Origin: Salvia splendens
Taxonomy: Eukaryota > Streptophyta > Magnoliopsida > Lamiales > Lamiaceae
Length of the DNA stretch: 64,000 bases
Direction: 5' to 3'
Assembly (NCBI RefSeq): GCF_004379255.2
Contig: NC_056041.1
Span: forward strand, 17,019,559 to 17,083,558
Shown here: one piece after another, positions 10,676 through 21,036 of the stretch
Layout: each line of letters begins with the position of its first letter
Position numbering within the stretch: the stretch's first letter is position 1
Translations under genes and position numbers: made by a program
Notes under the pieces: model-generated
The model's input: only the letters and a program-made list of their open reading frames with translations
Told to the model about the DNA's origin: nothing
Database searches by the model: none

Positions 10676-10938
10676 TTGAAGAGTTGTGGGCGCAGAGGAC
10701 TGCACGTCGTTAGATTTTTTTTAATTACTGTAATTTTTTTTAATTAATGTACTTTTTTAAATTTAAATATTATTATTGAATTTTCCCGTATCTGTGTCGT
10801 AAATTTAATTCCGTACTTTGTGTGAATGTTAATTATTTATTTTTTATAATTTTGTTTATTGTGGCTAGCCTATTGCTTGTCCAGTTGTTTGTCATGATGA
10901 TGTGACAGGAGGAGTTTTTAGTGCTGATGTGGCATGAG

Positions 10939-11156
10939 CAGGGGCGGACGCATAAAAAAATATGTTTGGGGGCTGTGATTTCTAAATTTTGTTCCAAAGT
11001 TATATTTTTGGTGTTTTAGATAATTCATAAGGGCTTTTATATAATAATTTACATTAAATTTGAATAAATTTTAAAAATTTATAAAAGAAAATAGCTTAAA
11101 AAATATTTTTATTAAGGGCTTTAGCCCTACCCTATTTTTACATGGGTCCGCCCATG
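10939..11156. mobile_element. Small hAT-type non-autonomous element nested in the Harbinger element
   Basis: 218 bp with ends CAGGGGCGGAC and, inverted, CATGGGCGGAC. It is flanked by 8-bp direct repeats GGCATGAG (10931-10938) and AGCATGAG (11157-11164), matching at 7 of 8 bases. An 8-bp duplication with CAGGGGCGGA-type ends points to the hAT superfamily. It has no coding content. Confidence 0.72.
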
Positions 11157-11694
11157 AGCATGAGGAGTTGTGGCTAGTCTAAAACCATTATAGATGTTCT
11201 TAGATTCACATAAGAAAAGTATGTTTATGGTGACGTTAGCTATATCTGACAAAATGGACACGAAATTGCTTGGGTCATATGAAGGGCCGAGTTGTGAGTA
11301 TAAAAACACAATTGACTACCGCAGCATCATTTTCAAATAATCAATGTTTATTAAGAAGTAGTAGTACTACTACCCGCAACATTTGTATTGCAAGATGCCA
11401 TAATTTTTCCAAAGTTAATTTTATAGTTGAGTTTTGATGAATGACAATGCTACAATTTGTGAAATCGTAGATTAAATAGATTTAATTTGTGGTAGTGAAT
11501 TAAACTATATTGATGAATGGCAGTGTGTTGTATCAAAGTGACATCCCCCAAATGGCCCATAGACCTCATCAGCATACTAATAAATAATCTTCCACAAATG
11601 ATTGAATAATGACAAGTAATTAAATTTCATACTCACATATTTTTGTCCCATTTCCGGGTCCCTTTTGCCCCAGAATCGCACGAATTTCCCCCCT

Positions 11695-11714
11695 TCTCTC
11701 TCTCTCTCTCTCTC
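11695..11714 (+). repeat. CT microsatellite in the leader of the DUF599 gene
   Basis: About ten CT units end 65 bases before the start codon. Pyrimidine runs are common in plant 5' untranslated regions. Confidence 0.8.
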
Positions 11715-11778
11715 ATACAAGCAAGTACAATACAACAACATATAGTGTTGTGAATGGTGCAATTGCGGGCAAGGAGAA

Positions 11779-13529
11779 ATGATGTTTGATGAAATCAAAA
11801 TGATTGGGGAAGAAAAGGAGGTGGTGGCGAATTTGGGAAAAGTGTTGAAATTGGTGAAGAAAATAAGATTGTTGGAGGCAATAGTGGTGGTGCCTCTTGG
11901 AATCGGAGTGCTGCTGGCCTACCATCTGTGGCTGATGATCACAATCAAACGCAACCCGAGAAGAACTGTGATTGGTCTCAATGCCGAGAGCCGCCGCATC
12001 TGGGTTTCCTGTATGATGTCTGTAAGTCGCCTTCTCCCTTCTTACTTCATTTCTATTTCACTTTTTCCTTTGCTCATTGTTTCTGTTTACCGCGCTCATT
12101 CATCCATGTCGATGAAATCTTTGAAATCGTCAAAATATTGATGGATAAGAAATGGTGGGAATGGTTCATTTTGGGAAAAAAAAGAGGAAATTATTAGTAT
12201 CATTTTATTATTATAAGTTGGACTGTTGGGCAATTTATTTCATTTTAGGAAAAAATGGTTGAAATATATATTTTCCAGTCTTTTTCAACAAACAGAATGC
12301 GCCTACTACAAACCTAATCGGTTTGGTCTTATTCATCCTTAACCAAATGGCCAAGAATTCAATTTTTTGCCTTTTGGTATGGAACATTCTCAAATCACTA
12401 GGCTAACTATCCCACCTTTCGAGGTGTCTAAAATTTAGCATAGAAAACAGTCATGGGGTATGAACAATCTTAAAATCCTTGAGCCAATTGTTACCTACAA
12501 ATCAACATGAGGAATAGTTACTTAGTCTGTTACGTTGATGGGTCTAATAACTAAAGAATATGGCTACTAGTACGATTTATTGTATGAGTTCAAAACAAAA
12601 AGCTAATTCCAAAAGTAACATAAAGTTTAGTGTAAAGTGTCATCATTTTTTTTGGCTGAAATCTATTATGGAATGTGACACTGTGTAGTGATTATCTATT
12701 ACTATTAGCAACATTTCATACAGTACCCTCATTTTCCTCGTGAAAACAATCTTTGGTGCCTTTTGTTTTATTGTCAATCGTTACATACATGACATATGCT
12801 TTTTAGTATATGTGACATAATCATAATTAAGTGAAAGTTCATATATTTAGACATAATTAGCCTTACAAACAGTAGTAGGGAACCTTATTAGTCTTTGTAT
12901 TCTCTGTTCTACTACTATATTTGGTCTTCATCTTATAACAAGAGTGTTGCTTGAATCATTGAATGTGATGTTGATGTTAAAAAACACGACAGGATCCAAT
13001 AAAAAACGGTGTATTGGCGATCCAGACCATACGCAACAACATAATGGCATCAACGCTCTTAGCCACAATCGCCATCACTCTCAGCTCCCTAATAAGCGTC
13101 TATGTCAGCAACGAATCGAGCTCCTGCGAAGGCCTGAACATCTCCACCGTCTCCTCTGTCAAATTCTCCGCGGTCCTCATCTGCTTCCTCGCGGCCTTCC
13201 TCTGCAACGTGCTGTCCATAAGGTACTATGCGCACACCAGCTTCCTCGTGACTGTCCCCACCTACAGGGACCGCAAGGACGCCATTGAGTACGTAGCGAC
13301 CAACCTCAACCGGGGCGGCCTCTTCTGGTCGCTCGGCCTGAGGGCGTTCTACCTCTCCTTTCCTCTCTTCGTCTGGGTTTTCGGCCACATACCCATGTTT
13401 GTGTGCTGCTGTGTGATGTCGTGTATACTCTATTTTCTTGATACGACAACCAATTTTACGAGGGATTTGTATAGTCAATCTGTGAATGGTGGTGAGGACT
13501 TGGAGCCTGCTGCTGTTCAGCCTGCTTGA
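11779..13529 (+). CDS. DUF599 family membrane protein, two exons
   Basis: Exon 1 11779-12021 and exon 2 12993-13529 join with GT-AG signals in phase 0 to give 259 residues. The joined protein reads ...AYHLWLMITIKRNPRRTVIGLNAESRRIWV... across the junction to DPIKNGVLAIQTIRNNIMAS, the diagnostic core of plant DUF599 proteins. Four to five hydrophobic segments are visible: about residues 33-54, a segment after NNIMAS, one near SVKFSAVLICFLAAFLCNV, and a pair near FYLSFPLFVWVFGHIPMFVCCCVMS. It is an integral membrane protein. The molecular role of the family is not known to me. The start is the first of two adjacent ATGs; a later ATG at codon 8 is possible. Exon 2 is GC-rich compared with its surroundings. 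Confidence 0.88.
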
Positions 13530-15186
13530 TTTGTGTTGTTTCATCACTTTGATTTGGTGAGAGAGTTTGCAAGATTTGGTTGATGTGGTTTGAAAGGGTT
13601 GATGACATAGAGTAATACATTGAGTTGTTAATTATGTATTTCATGTTAGATTAGTCAAGTTTAAAGATCTTGAAAAAAATTGGCAGTTTCACAATTCTTA
13701 GAATGACTAATGAATGAATGAACCATGATTTTGTATTTGACAAAATTTTGGATTAATAGTAATTTATTATCAAGTACTAGTACCACTATACTTACTAGTT
13801 CAGAAAATAAATCAGAATATTCACACTGAATTCTAAGAATAAATTGATGAAAAAAATCGGAATAGATTTAATAATTAATTAAAACATAAACTTTGGATCA
13901 AACAGCACATCAAGGCAGAAACCCTTGATGTTGATTTTTATTTTCTATTCGATAAAATTGTTTAAACTTAAATGGAGTATTTTTTAATTGAGGCTGTCAA
14001 TTTCCCATCAGTTTTGAAACCCAGTAATTTGTCACAGACTGGTGGGGGACACGTCAAAATTTGGTGGTTGATATTTATTTATTTTATTAACCCTACGATA
14101 ATTAATATGTTGAGTATCTATATGTAATTGTCTTTAGATTGAGACATTATAGTTAAAGCTTAATGGTAAGAGAAATGTAATAAGGAATAGTATTAAATAA
14201 AACACAAAATCCAACAAACGAAAACGCTGTTGATAGAAAAAAATACCGCTTCTTCAAGATATCAATGAATTACTACATATGGGAAACCCATATTCACCAA
14301 TGTCAGAAATGAAAATAATTAAATACAGATCGATTTCAATAGATAATTAATTAATTACGTATTAAATAAGTACTATATTGTATAAATAAATGAAAATGAG
14401 CACGAAAGAATCCCGTTATTTACAAATTTTGCGCTTAGATGTACAGTCTCTCATTGTCGAAATTTCTACAAATGGAGAAATTCATAAGACATAAATTGAA
14501 TTAATTTGAGATGGAATTATGAATATCACTTGATCACATCTTGAAAATGCATACTCAGCACTCAACACTCAACAGCCAACTAGATACATCATAGATGTAT
14601 GTTATATTTCTAAAAAATATTTTTATTTTTTATCTCGAACCATAAAAGAAGTAAGAGAAAACATATAAAAACATTAATAAAGACAGATAGAAAGTAGAAG
14701 AGATGTTCCACTAGACTGCATAATATGGTTCTTCTTTTACGCCTTTGTGTTAATAGATGCATGTGCTGGACAAAATAAGAAAAGGGATAATAGTAATTTA
14801 ATTTTGATCTATTTCATGAACTTTGAAATTAGATTATTAAACTATGAAGTTTCAATTTTTTTTTCAATTGTCCCATCCATGCACAAATCAATATCTTTAC
14901 AAAAGAAAAAAAATATTTATTTTAATGAAACACGCCGTTTTGAATATCGTTAAAAGATGACATTTCATGCATGAATGAGACAATTGAGAAAAATTGAAAC
15001 TTCATGATTTAATATTCAAATTTTAAAGTTCATAGGACAACCGGAATTTGACCAAATTTCATGATTTAAATGACTATTATCCCAAATAAGTACTATCATT
15101 AATTATAATTAAAAATGAAAGCTTTAAATTAACAGTATGATAAGGTTACACACACACACACACACACACTTGCACGTAATCACAGA

Positions 15187-15221
<35 letters not shown>

Positions 15222-15259
15222 GTTACTTAAAATGTAAACATGAAAAAATGAAATTAGTG
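13530..15259. other. Intergenic, AT-rich; microsatellites at its right end
   Basis: No gene seen. Short simple repeats lie at 15149-15169 (CA) and about 15187-15220 (TATC, roughly nine units). These two sit just 3' of the MIR157 hairpin. Confidence 0.6.
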
Positions 15260-15440
15260 CTTTCCGGTGGAAAAAAGAGAAGTGGAAATGAAGGGAGGTA
15301 TAATGGGTGAAGTGATGACAGAAGTATAGAGAGCACAGATGAGTGAAAATGCGAATGTGCATTTTGATCATCGGTGCTCTCTATCTTCTGTCAACATCTT
15401 CTGTCAACAGATTAAACCTCCTCTCTTTCCCATTTCTCAT
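15260..15440 (-). ncRNA. MIR157: MIR157 microRNA precursor
   Basis: On the minus strand 15394-15374 reads as a 21-mer starting TTGACAGAAG and ending GAGAGCAC, identical to the conserved miR157a guide as I know it. The opposite arm at 15336-15314 carries GCTCTCTATACTTCTGTCATC, close to known miR157* sequences, so the two form an imperfect duplex with a loop of about 37 nt. The lower stem continues outward (GAAATG... on one side pairs with CATTTC... on the other). miR157, a sister of miR156, cleaves SPL transcription factor mRNAs and controls the juvenile-to-adult switch. Precursor limits are approximate. The first 12-13 bases of the guide are repeated directly upstream. Confidence 0.9.
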
Positions 15441-15567
15441 GCATAACACAACCCCGTTATCAAACTTACCATCAAAATTCAACAATTATCACATATTGTG
15501 TGTGTTTGTGTGTGTGAAATTAGAGAGTGGTATTGTATGTCTCATTGAATATGAGAGACGGCTGGGG

Positions 15568-15576
15568 TATTTATAG
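15568..15576 (-). promoter_or_regulatory. TATA box of the MIR157 gene
   Basis: CTATAAATA on the minus strand, about 175 bases upstream of the guide arm. Plant MIR genes use Pol II promoters with such boxes, which would place the start of transcription near 15540. GT-rich simple repeats flank it (15497-15517 and 15590-15615). Confidence 0.6.
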
Positions 15577-15619
15577 AATGAAAAGTTAGTATATGTGTGT
15601 GTTTGTGTGTGTGTTGGGG

Positions 15620-16940
15620 GGGTGTGGGGTTAGGAATAGGCCAATATGGTATGAAGAAAAAGTAGAATCCATGTAGTTGGTTGTATTACTCTTCTCACGA
15701 GTTGGACGGATTGCATGTATATGCACTTGCTATAATTTCGTGCATGCAATTATTTCAATATGGAATAAATTAATTCAGATTTAATACAATAATATTGCTA
15801 GTATATTACTCAACAACTCTTCTATGTATACATATTATACTGCCCAAAATTCATACTCTTTAGAGACGGAAGGATCAATATTGATTTAGCTAAAACGCAA
15901 CTACAGACAATATATATAGACACTTTTACAATTAATTATCATTTTCCAGTTCAATTTATTTTACATGTCACCTTTATAGATCCAACTACTTTTTTATGAT
16001 TTATATTTCGAAGAAAATTGAAAAAGAGAGCAAATGGTACATGATAATAATTGAAGTGTTTTGATATGGTGGTTGAGTTAGTTTTGATTTGCTTTTTGTA
16101 ACGTGAGTGAAGATCAATTCAGCGTGTACAAATTTCAATAATTCACCCCTCACAATTTATTTACTCACAACAGTTTGATACTTAATTTATTTCATTTATA
16201 ATATTTTTTATACTGATGGTTTTTTTTCTGATCCTATAGTGCTAAGTCGTATTGAAGCGAAAGACTAGGCCCCATATGGATTTTTTTTACAAAAAATAAA
16301 ATCTTTGTTCTAGCTAAAATGGTCCACTCTAAATTAAAATTGACATTATAGTGATCATACGAACTAATTCAATGATTTTGTATATTGACTAATATCAAGT
16401 TTAGCTTATTTGATTCATTAAATTAAGTTAACAGACATTCTTACATGCAGACCATTTCTGTTGCCTCTTCGTATTTCCGATTCAGTATAAATACTAGGAG
16501 TATAATTTATGAAAAATATCTTCATATATTCACATAGTACAAAAATAAGATTCATCTCACATCCTTTAATTTTCCCAACCAAACTGCAAGAACGTGCTAT
16601 CGTATATATACTCCATGAAGATAATTATAAATAAATATTAATCAACACCTATATTTAGTTAATTAATTACCTATATAATAGTAGTATAAAATTTGGTTTT
16701 CCTATTATATCCTCAATTAATTTTTTTATCTGCAATAAGGGCATCATGTTAAATATATAAGAATCCCAGTGCAATAAGACAATCACAATTCTAATTTTTA
16801 ATGAATATAATCATCATAAAAATCCAGGATTGTATGGGTTACAAATAATTAAAAAGTTAGTTAACTTTTTCTTAAAAATTTATATCTGGATGGTTGATTT
16901 GTCAAAAGGTTTTGTTAAAACTTTGGTTTTGATTCGATCC
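15620..16940. other. Intergenic, upstream of MIR157
   Basis: AT-rich with no open frame worth reporting. It presumably includes distal promoter sequence of MIR157. No further element was recognised. Confidence 0.5.
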
Positions 16941-16949
16941 AGAAAAAAT

Positions 16950-17275
16950 CTAGATAATGGTGCATTATTAGTCGGTGTGCATTATTCAACTGAAAATCTG
17001 CATTATTAAATGACACGCGACATCAATCTAACCGTCGGATGACAAAATCGTGGGGCTAAGATTAAAAAGAACAAAGAACAAAAAATACAAAAAGGAAATG
17101 AATATATATATATATAGGGATGTATTCATTTCCTTTTTTGCATATTTCCTCCTTTTTCCTTCTTGATCTCAGCCCCACGATTTTGTCATCCGACGGTTAG
17201 ATTGATGCCACGTGTCATTTAATAATGCAGATTTTCAGTTGAATAATGCACACCGACTAATAATGCACCATTATA
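16950..17275. repeat. Long foldback (inverted) repeat, MITE-like
   Basis: The left arm (about 16950-17100) and right arm (about 17120-17275) are near-perfect reverse complements over roughly 150 bases. They share TGGTGCATTATTAGTCGGTG, CAACTGAAAATCTGCATTAT, CTAACCGTCGGATGACAAAA and GTGGGGCT. The arms meet at a short TA run and GGGATGTATTCATTTCC. There is no coding content. The right side continues with related words (AATAATGCAGATCATGTGGACCG) to about 17375 that have no partner on the left. Confidence 0.78.
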
Positions 17276-17376
17276 GTGTAATAATGCAGATCATGTGGAC
17301 CGTTGATGAATGAGATCTAACGGCCCATATTAAGAAGAATAAAGGATCTAAGGGATGAATATGAGAATAACACTCA

Positions 17377-17379
<3 letters not shown>

Positions 17380-17441
<62 letters not shown>
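17380..17441. repeat. TA microsatellite, about 30 units
   Basis: An uninterrupted (TA)n run after the foldback repeat. Length polymorphism is likely. Open frames of Tyr-Ile repeats here are artefacts. Confidence 0.95.
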
Positions 17442-17443
<2 letters not shown>

Positions 17444-17449
17444 TCTCAC

Positions 17450-19249
17450 TCACTACCCATTCCAAATTCCAAAAAGAAGGAGAATATGTGGTCTAAAGAA
17501 GTTGGCAAACCATATTTGGATAGTATCATTATTCTCAATCAAAAAATTGAACAGTTCAGAAAAGCTATATCTCTGCATCCACTTTCTAAAATGAACCAAT
17601 CTATACTCGACAGCTTCACTATGCTTTCTGTATTCTTTGGAATATGATCTTCCAAAAAAATGCTTATTGGCCTTTGTTCGAGTGGACAGGAGAAACATGG
17701 AACCAAAAATTTCAACTTCTAGCTACGTTTCAAGACTGTGATACATTATCATATTTTTCATTTTTAAAACATAATTTTATCTCGATCGTAATTTGTAACT
17801 TTATCATCGTAAATTTAATTTATCAGATATAAGGACAATATAAACTGAAAATAAAAAAAATGTAAGCAGTAATGAATTTTATTGAAGTATCAAAATGTGT
17901 AATTTTAGTAAAATGCATCTCCAACTTAATTTCATCATTTTCGGAATAGGTTCCCGACCTATATTTTTTTTTTCAAAAATACAACTATTGTGAAAGTTAT
18001 TTTGAATTATGTTCAGTTTGACATAATCTAGCGATAGAATAACAAGTCGTCTTGATGTGATTTTTTTTGTTAATCCATCTAAGAATTTAACAAGCTAGGC
18101 CAACTCATTATTTTGTCACCTTATTATATGAAGTGGAACATTAAATCAAATATTTTGCAGAGTTTGGGTTTATGAAGAGAGAGCTAAGTTAATGGATAAT
18201 ATAATCCAGAAGGACAAAAAGAAATAATGAAATGCAACTTAGTTGATAAGACACTTCTTTTTCATTTAATAGATCGGAATTTAAGTGATAAACGAGGAAT
18301 TATTATTAATCCTTTTAGAAAAATGAAATAAAATCCTACAATTTCGAACACTTGGTAGAACAAAATTGAGGACACAATTTAGGATTAACTAAAAAGTAAA
18401 AACATTACTCCTTCTGTATCCCAAAATAGAGTACCCAAGATTAATAATTAGGTCTTAGAAAAAATAAAAAAAAAATCCTGAGTTTTGAACATTTTCTAGA
18501 AAAACATTGAAAATTGGGGATATTTTGATTAACCCAAAATACTATCCATATCTCCCAAAATAGTGAAGAAACAAGTATTACAAAATTATAGTAGTACTCT
18601 CTATAAAAAACGTGGATAAAAAATAGAGGAATGAATCCAGAAAATTGCATAAAAGAAGTGTGCACTAATTTGGAAACACCTCAAAATATTAAATATACAC
18701 TAGAGGTAGAGGAAGAAGTGTTATATATATAAAGAAGTATTACTATTACTTTTAACATAGGATATTGCTTCATAGTATGATAAGAAAAAGAAAAAGAAAA
18801 AGAAAAAGAAAAGAAAGAATGATAAGAGAATAAAAAGAAGAAAGAATAAAGCAAGTTCACATAAGCCCAAGTGAATATGTACACTACCTTATCCATTTGA
18901 TTCTGGGCTTCTTTAAATGGGCGGTTGTGGGCCCATTTGTATTTGATTCTTTCCACTCAGCCCTAAGGCCCCACGCCTTTATTTCGAAAACCATACATAC
19001 AAAACTGGTAAATTTATTCAAATAATGCGCTTTTCACCTTTGCAACTTTTATCTAATAAATATCATCATTTTAATTTTTTAAAATCATAATTTATTCGTT
19101 TTCAATTTTGTATTTAGTGAAAGGAAGATATTTATGATATTTAAGTAAATCATAAAAGCATAAAACCAGCTCTTACTAACAATATAAATGTACATCCCAA
19201 TATGGATGATCTTGAATAATTAGCATTCTGAATATCCATTTGAGTAAAA
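17450..19249. other. Intergenic, no gene recognised
   Basis: AT-rich. A pentameric/hexameric AAAAAG-type run lies at 18783-18815. A MITE-like end (CTCCTTCTGTATCCCAAAATAG) begins near 18411 without a clear partner. Confidence 0.5.
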
Positions 19250-21036
19250 TTAAAATGCAATTATCCTGCAAGGCTCACGATCACGACCACGATCACGATC
19301 TCTCCCGTTGATCTCCTCTACAGGCGTCGGTCGATCTCTGCGATCCTCGTGCTGAAATTGAGTGGTTTCTATTTCTTCAATATCACATTCGAAGCTGTTT
19401 TCTTCCATCATTCTAATAAATGCATGTGTTGCCCAACCTACACCCCAGATGTTATGTTTAGGTCATGTATGGCTGATTTTATTATGATCAGACCTCAAAA
19501 TTGAAATTTAATTATTTCTTTGTTATGTTTAGTATAATCATTTAAATTCTATAGCCTATTAATTATAGTTTGATGATAGTCATATAGTACTCACCATTAT
19601 TGCAATTCGGGAATGGGAAAAATTGGAGATAGCAAATCGAAGAAACAACAATTCCTACATTAAGTGCAATGGCGATGGATTAGTAGTAAAATAGAATAAT
19701 TAAAAGTTGGTGTATATAGAAGCAAGGTGACTGACCTAACATGGATCCAGTAAACACATCGGTCCAGTGATGCCAATAGTCGTCGACACGAGAAATAGCA
19801 ACAAGCGCAGCAAACAAATAAGGAATAAGCACAATGCAAATCTTGGCCGCATGCCCTCTTTTATCAAACACTTTTATTTTCCCAGATAAATACCATGCCA
19901 GAAACCCTAACCCTGCACCATTTTCATTTACCTAATTAAATTTTCATTATACATATGTTTCTATAATTAATGAGTAATGTTGTTGCTACCAACATGCAGA
20001 ATGGCCACTAGGAAAGCTTTTGTATCCTTCTTTTATAAGCTTCCGATCTCCGGTGCACATAACGTCCCCGTTGTTAGGGTTAAATATCTAGACATACAAC
20101 CATGATTCTTGTTAAGCATGTCCATTTGTGCATAAAACTAAAAACAATATTATGCGAAAATTTGAATGTTCACATGATCACGCGAATTGAACGGTTTCCC
20201 GTGATCGTGTCGCGCAAGTTGAATAATTTTCACTTAGTACTATCATGCGATATTGCTCAATTCGCATGACCACTATTTAAAATTTCCTCTTTACAAGTTC
20301 TATATTCGTAAAACGTCTCATGACCAATTTGATATATTTTGATTCATAGAAGCGGGAACGAATAAAAATATATCAAATTGGTCATGCCAGTCTTACTAAC
20401 ATTGACACGTAAAATGGTCTTAACAATTACTCTACCGCGATTCCATCGGGGAAACACCGAAAGTAGAAGTTGGGGCGAGGTCGTCCAACAGCATCTTTTA
20501 TGGAATCAGTTACGACTGACGTGATCAGGACAAAATAAGCAAGCCCTAACATATCACAATTAATGAGTTATGGCTATATATATACAACAACACAAATTAA
20601 TTAATAATGTCAAAAACTTACCAAGAACAGCATGGTGCAGATCATAAACATCCTTTCTTCGGTGGTAATAAATCAAAAACACCAAGCATGGCAAGATCAC
20701 AGCATACACCTATTATATTCCCACAACCAATTCAATCACTTAATCATAAACACCTCAAAAAATTATTAGTACTACTAATTAATATATATGTGTATAGATA
20801 TACAGGGACAGCCCACATAGGGACGGTGTCTGGTATTTTGAGAGGGTATTTGAGGTCCGTCATGAGGTCGGAGCTTATGTAGCGATGGAAGGGCTCGATG
20901 ATGTTGAGGCCGCCATCGATTCCAGCAAGGAGGAGCAGAATAAGCCAATCCTGCATATGCAGCCTTACCAGCCTTGCTCCATGCGACTGCACCGTGTGCA
21001 GCACAAAATTGCTCTCTCGCGGACTCTTCGCACAAT
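19250..21036 (-). CDS. LPP: Lipid phosphate phosphatase (PAP2 family), 5' exon not found
   Basis: Exons on the minus strand: 20804-21036, 20622-20709, 20436-20545, about 19990-20087, about 19736-19931, 19595-19654 and 19250-19437. The three phosphatase motifs are present: [14 protein letters not shown], and [12 protein letters not shown]. Family landmarks [32 protein letters not shown] and RCFPDG are also there. The enzyme removes phosphate from phosphatidic acid and related lipids at membranes, giving diacylglycerol. Six hydrophobic segments are expected and most are visible. The first exon begins with an acceptor AG and has no ATG before the conserved N terminus, so an upstream exon must supply the start. 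The join after PSGH is not clean: the best donor (19990) with the obvious acceptor (19931) gives a stop codon. An in-frame GT-AG pair (19994 with 19912) exists but drops about four family residues. Confidence 0.82.

Larger units (their letters stand above)
9943..11199 (+). mobile_element. Decayed PIF/Harbinger-type DNA transposon
   Basis: The left end AGCATCTCCAATGG and the right end, read in reverse as GAACATCTATAATGG, are imperfect terminal inverted repeats. Each is flanked by TTA (9940-9942 and 11200-11202), the 3-bp target duplication typical of PIF/Harbinger. The interior codes for the C-terminal part of a Harbinger transposase. Positions 9955-10135 are a GC-rich subterminal stretch built from repeated GCTAGC/GCCGG words. 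At about 1.26 kb, including a 218-bp nested insertion, it has lost most of an autonomous element. Confidence 0.78.

Noticed and set aside
13089..13547. 152-codon minus-strand frame
   Set aside because: Shadow of DUF599 exon 2; low-complexity Glu/Arg content and no domain.
15140..15225. CA and TATC runs considered as a CRISPR-like or regulatory array
   Set aside because: Simple microsatellites without spacers; no such system exists in a plant nucleus.
17271..17594. Open frames made of repeated Tyr-Ile on both strands
   Set aside because: They are translations of the TA microsatellite and not genes.
20160..20400. Inverted-looking GTCATG/CATGAC words and AT-rich palindromes between phosphatase exons
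   Set aside because: The repeat GACCAATTTGATATATTTTGAT and its inverse (about 20320-20385) forms a short hairpin in an intron. No further evidence of an element was found.
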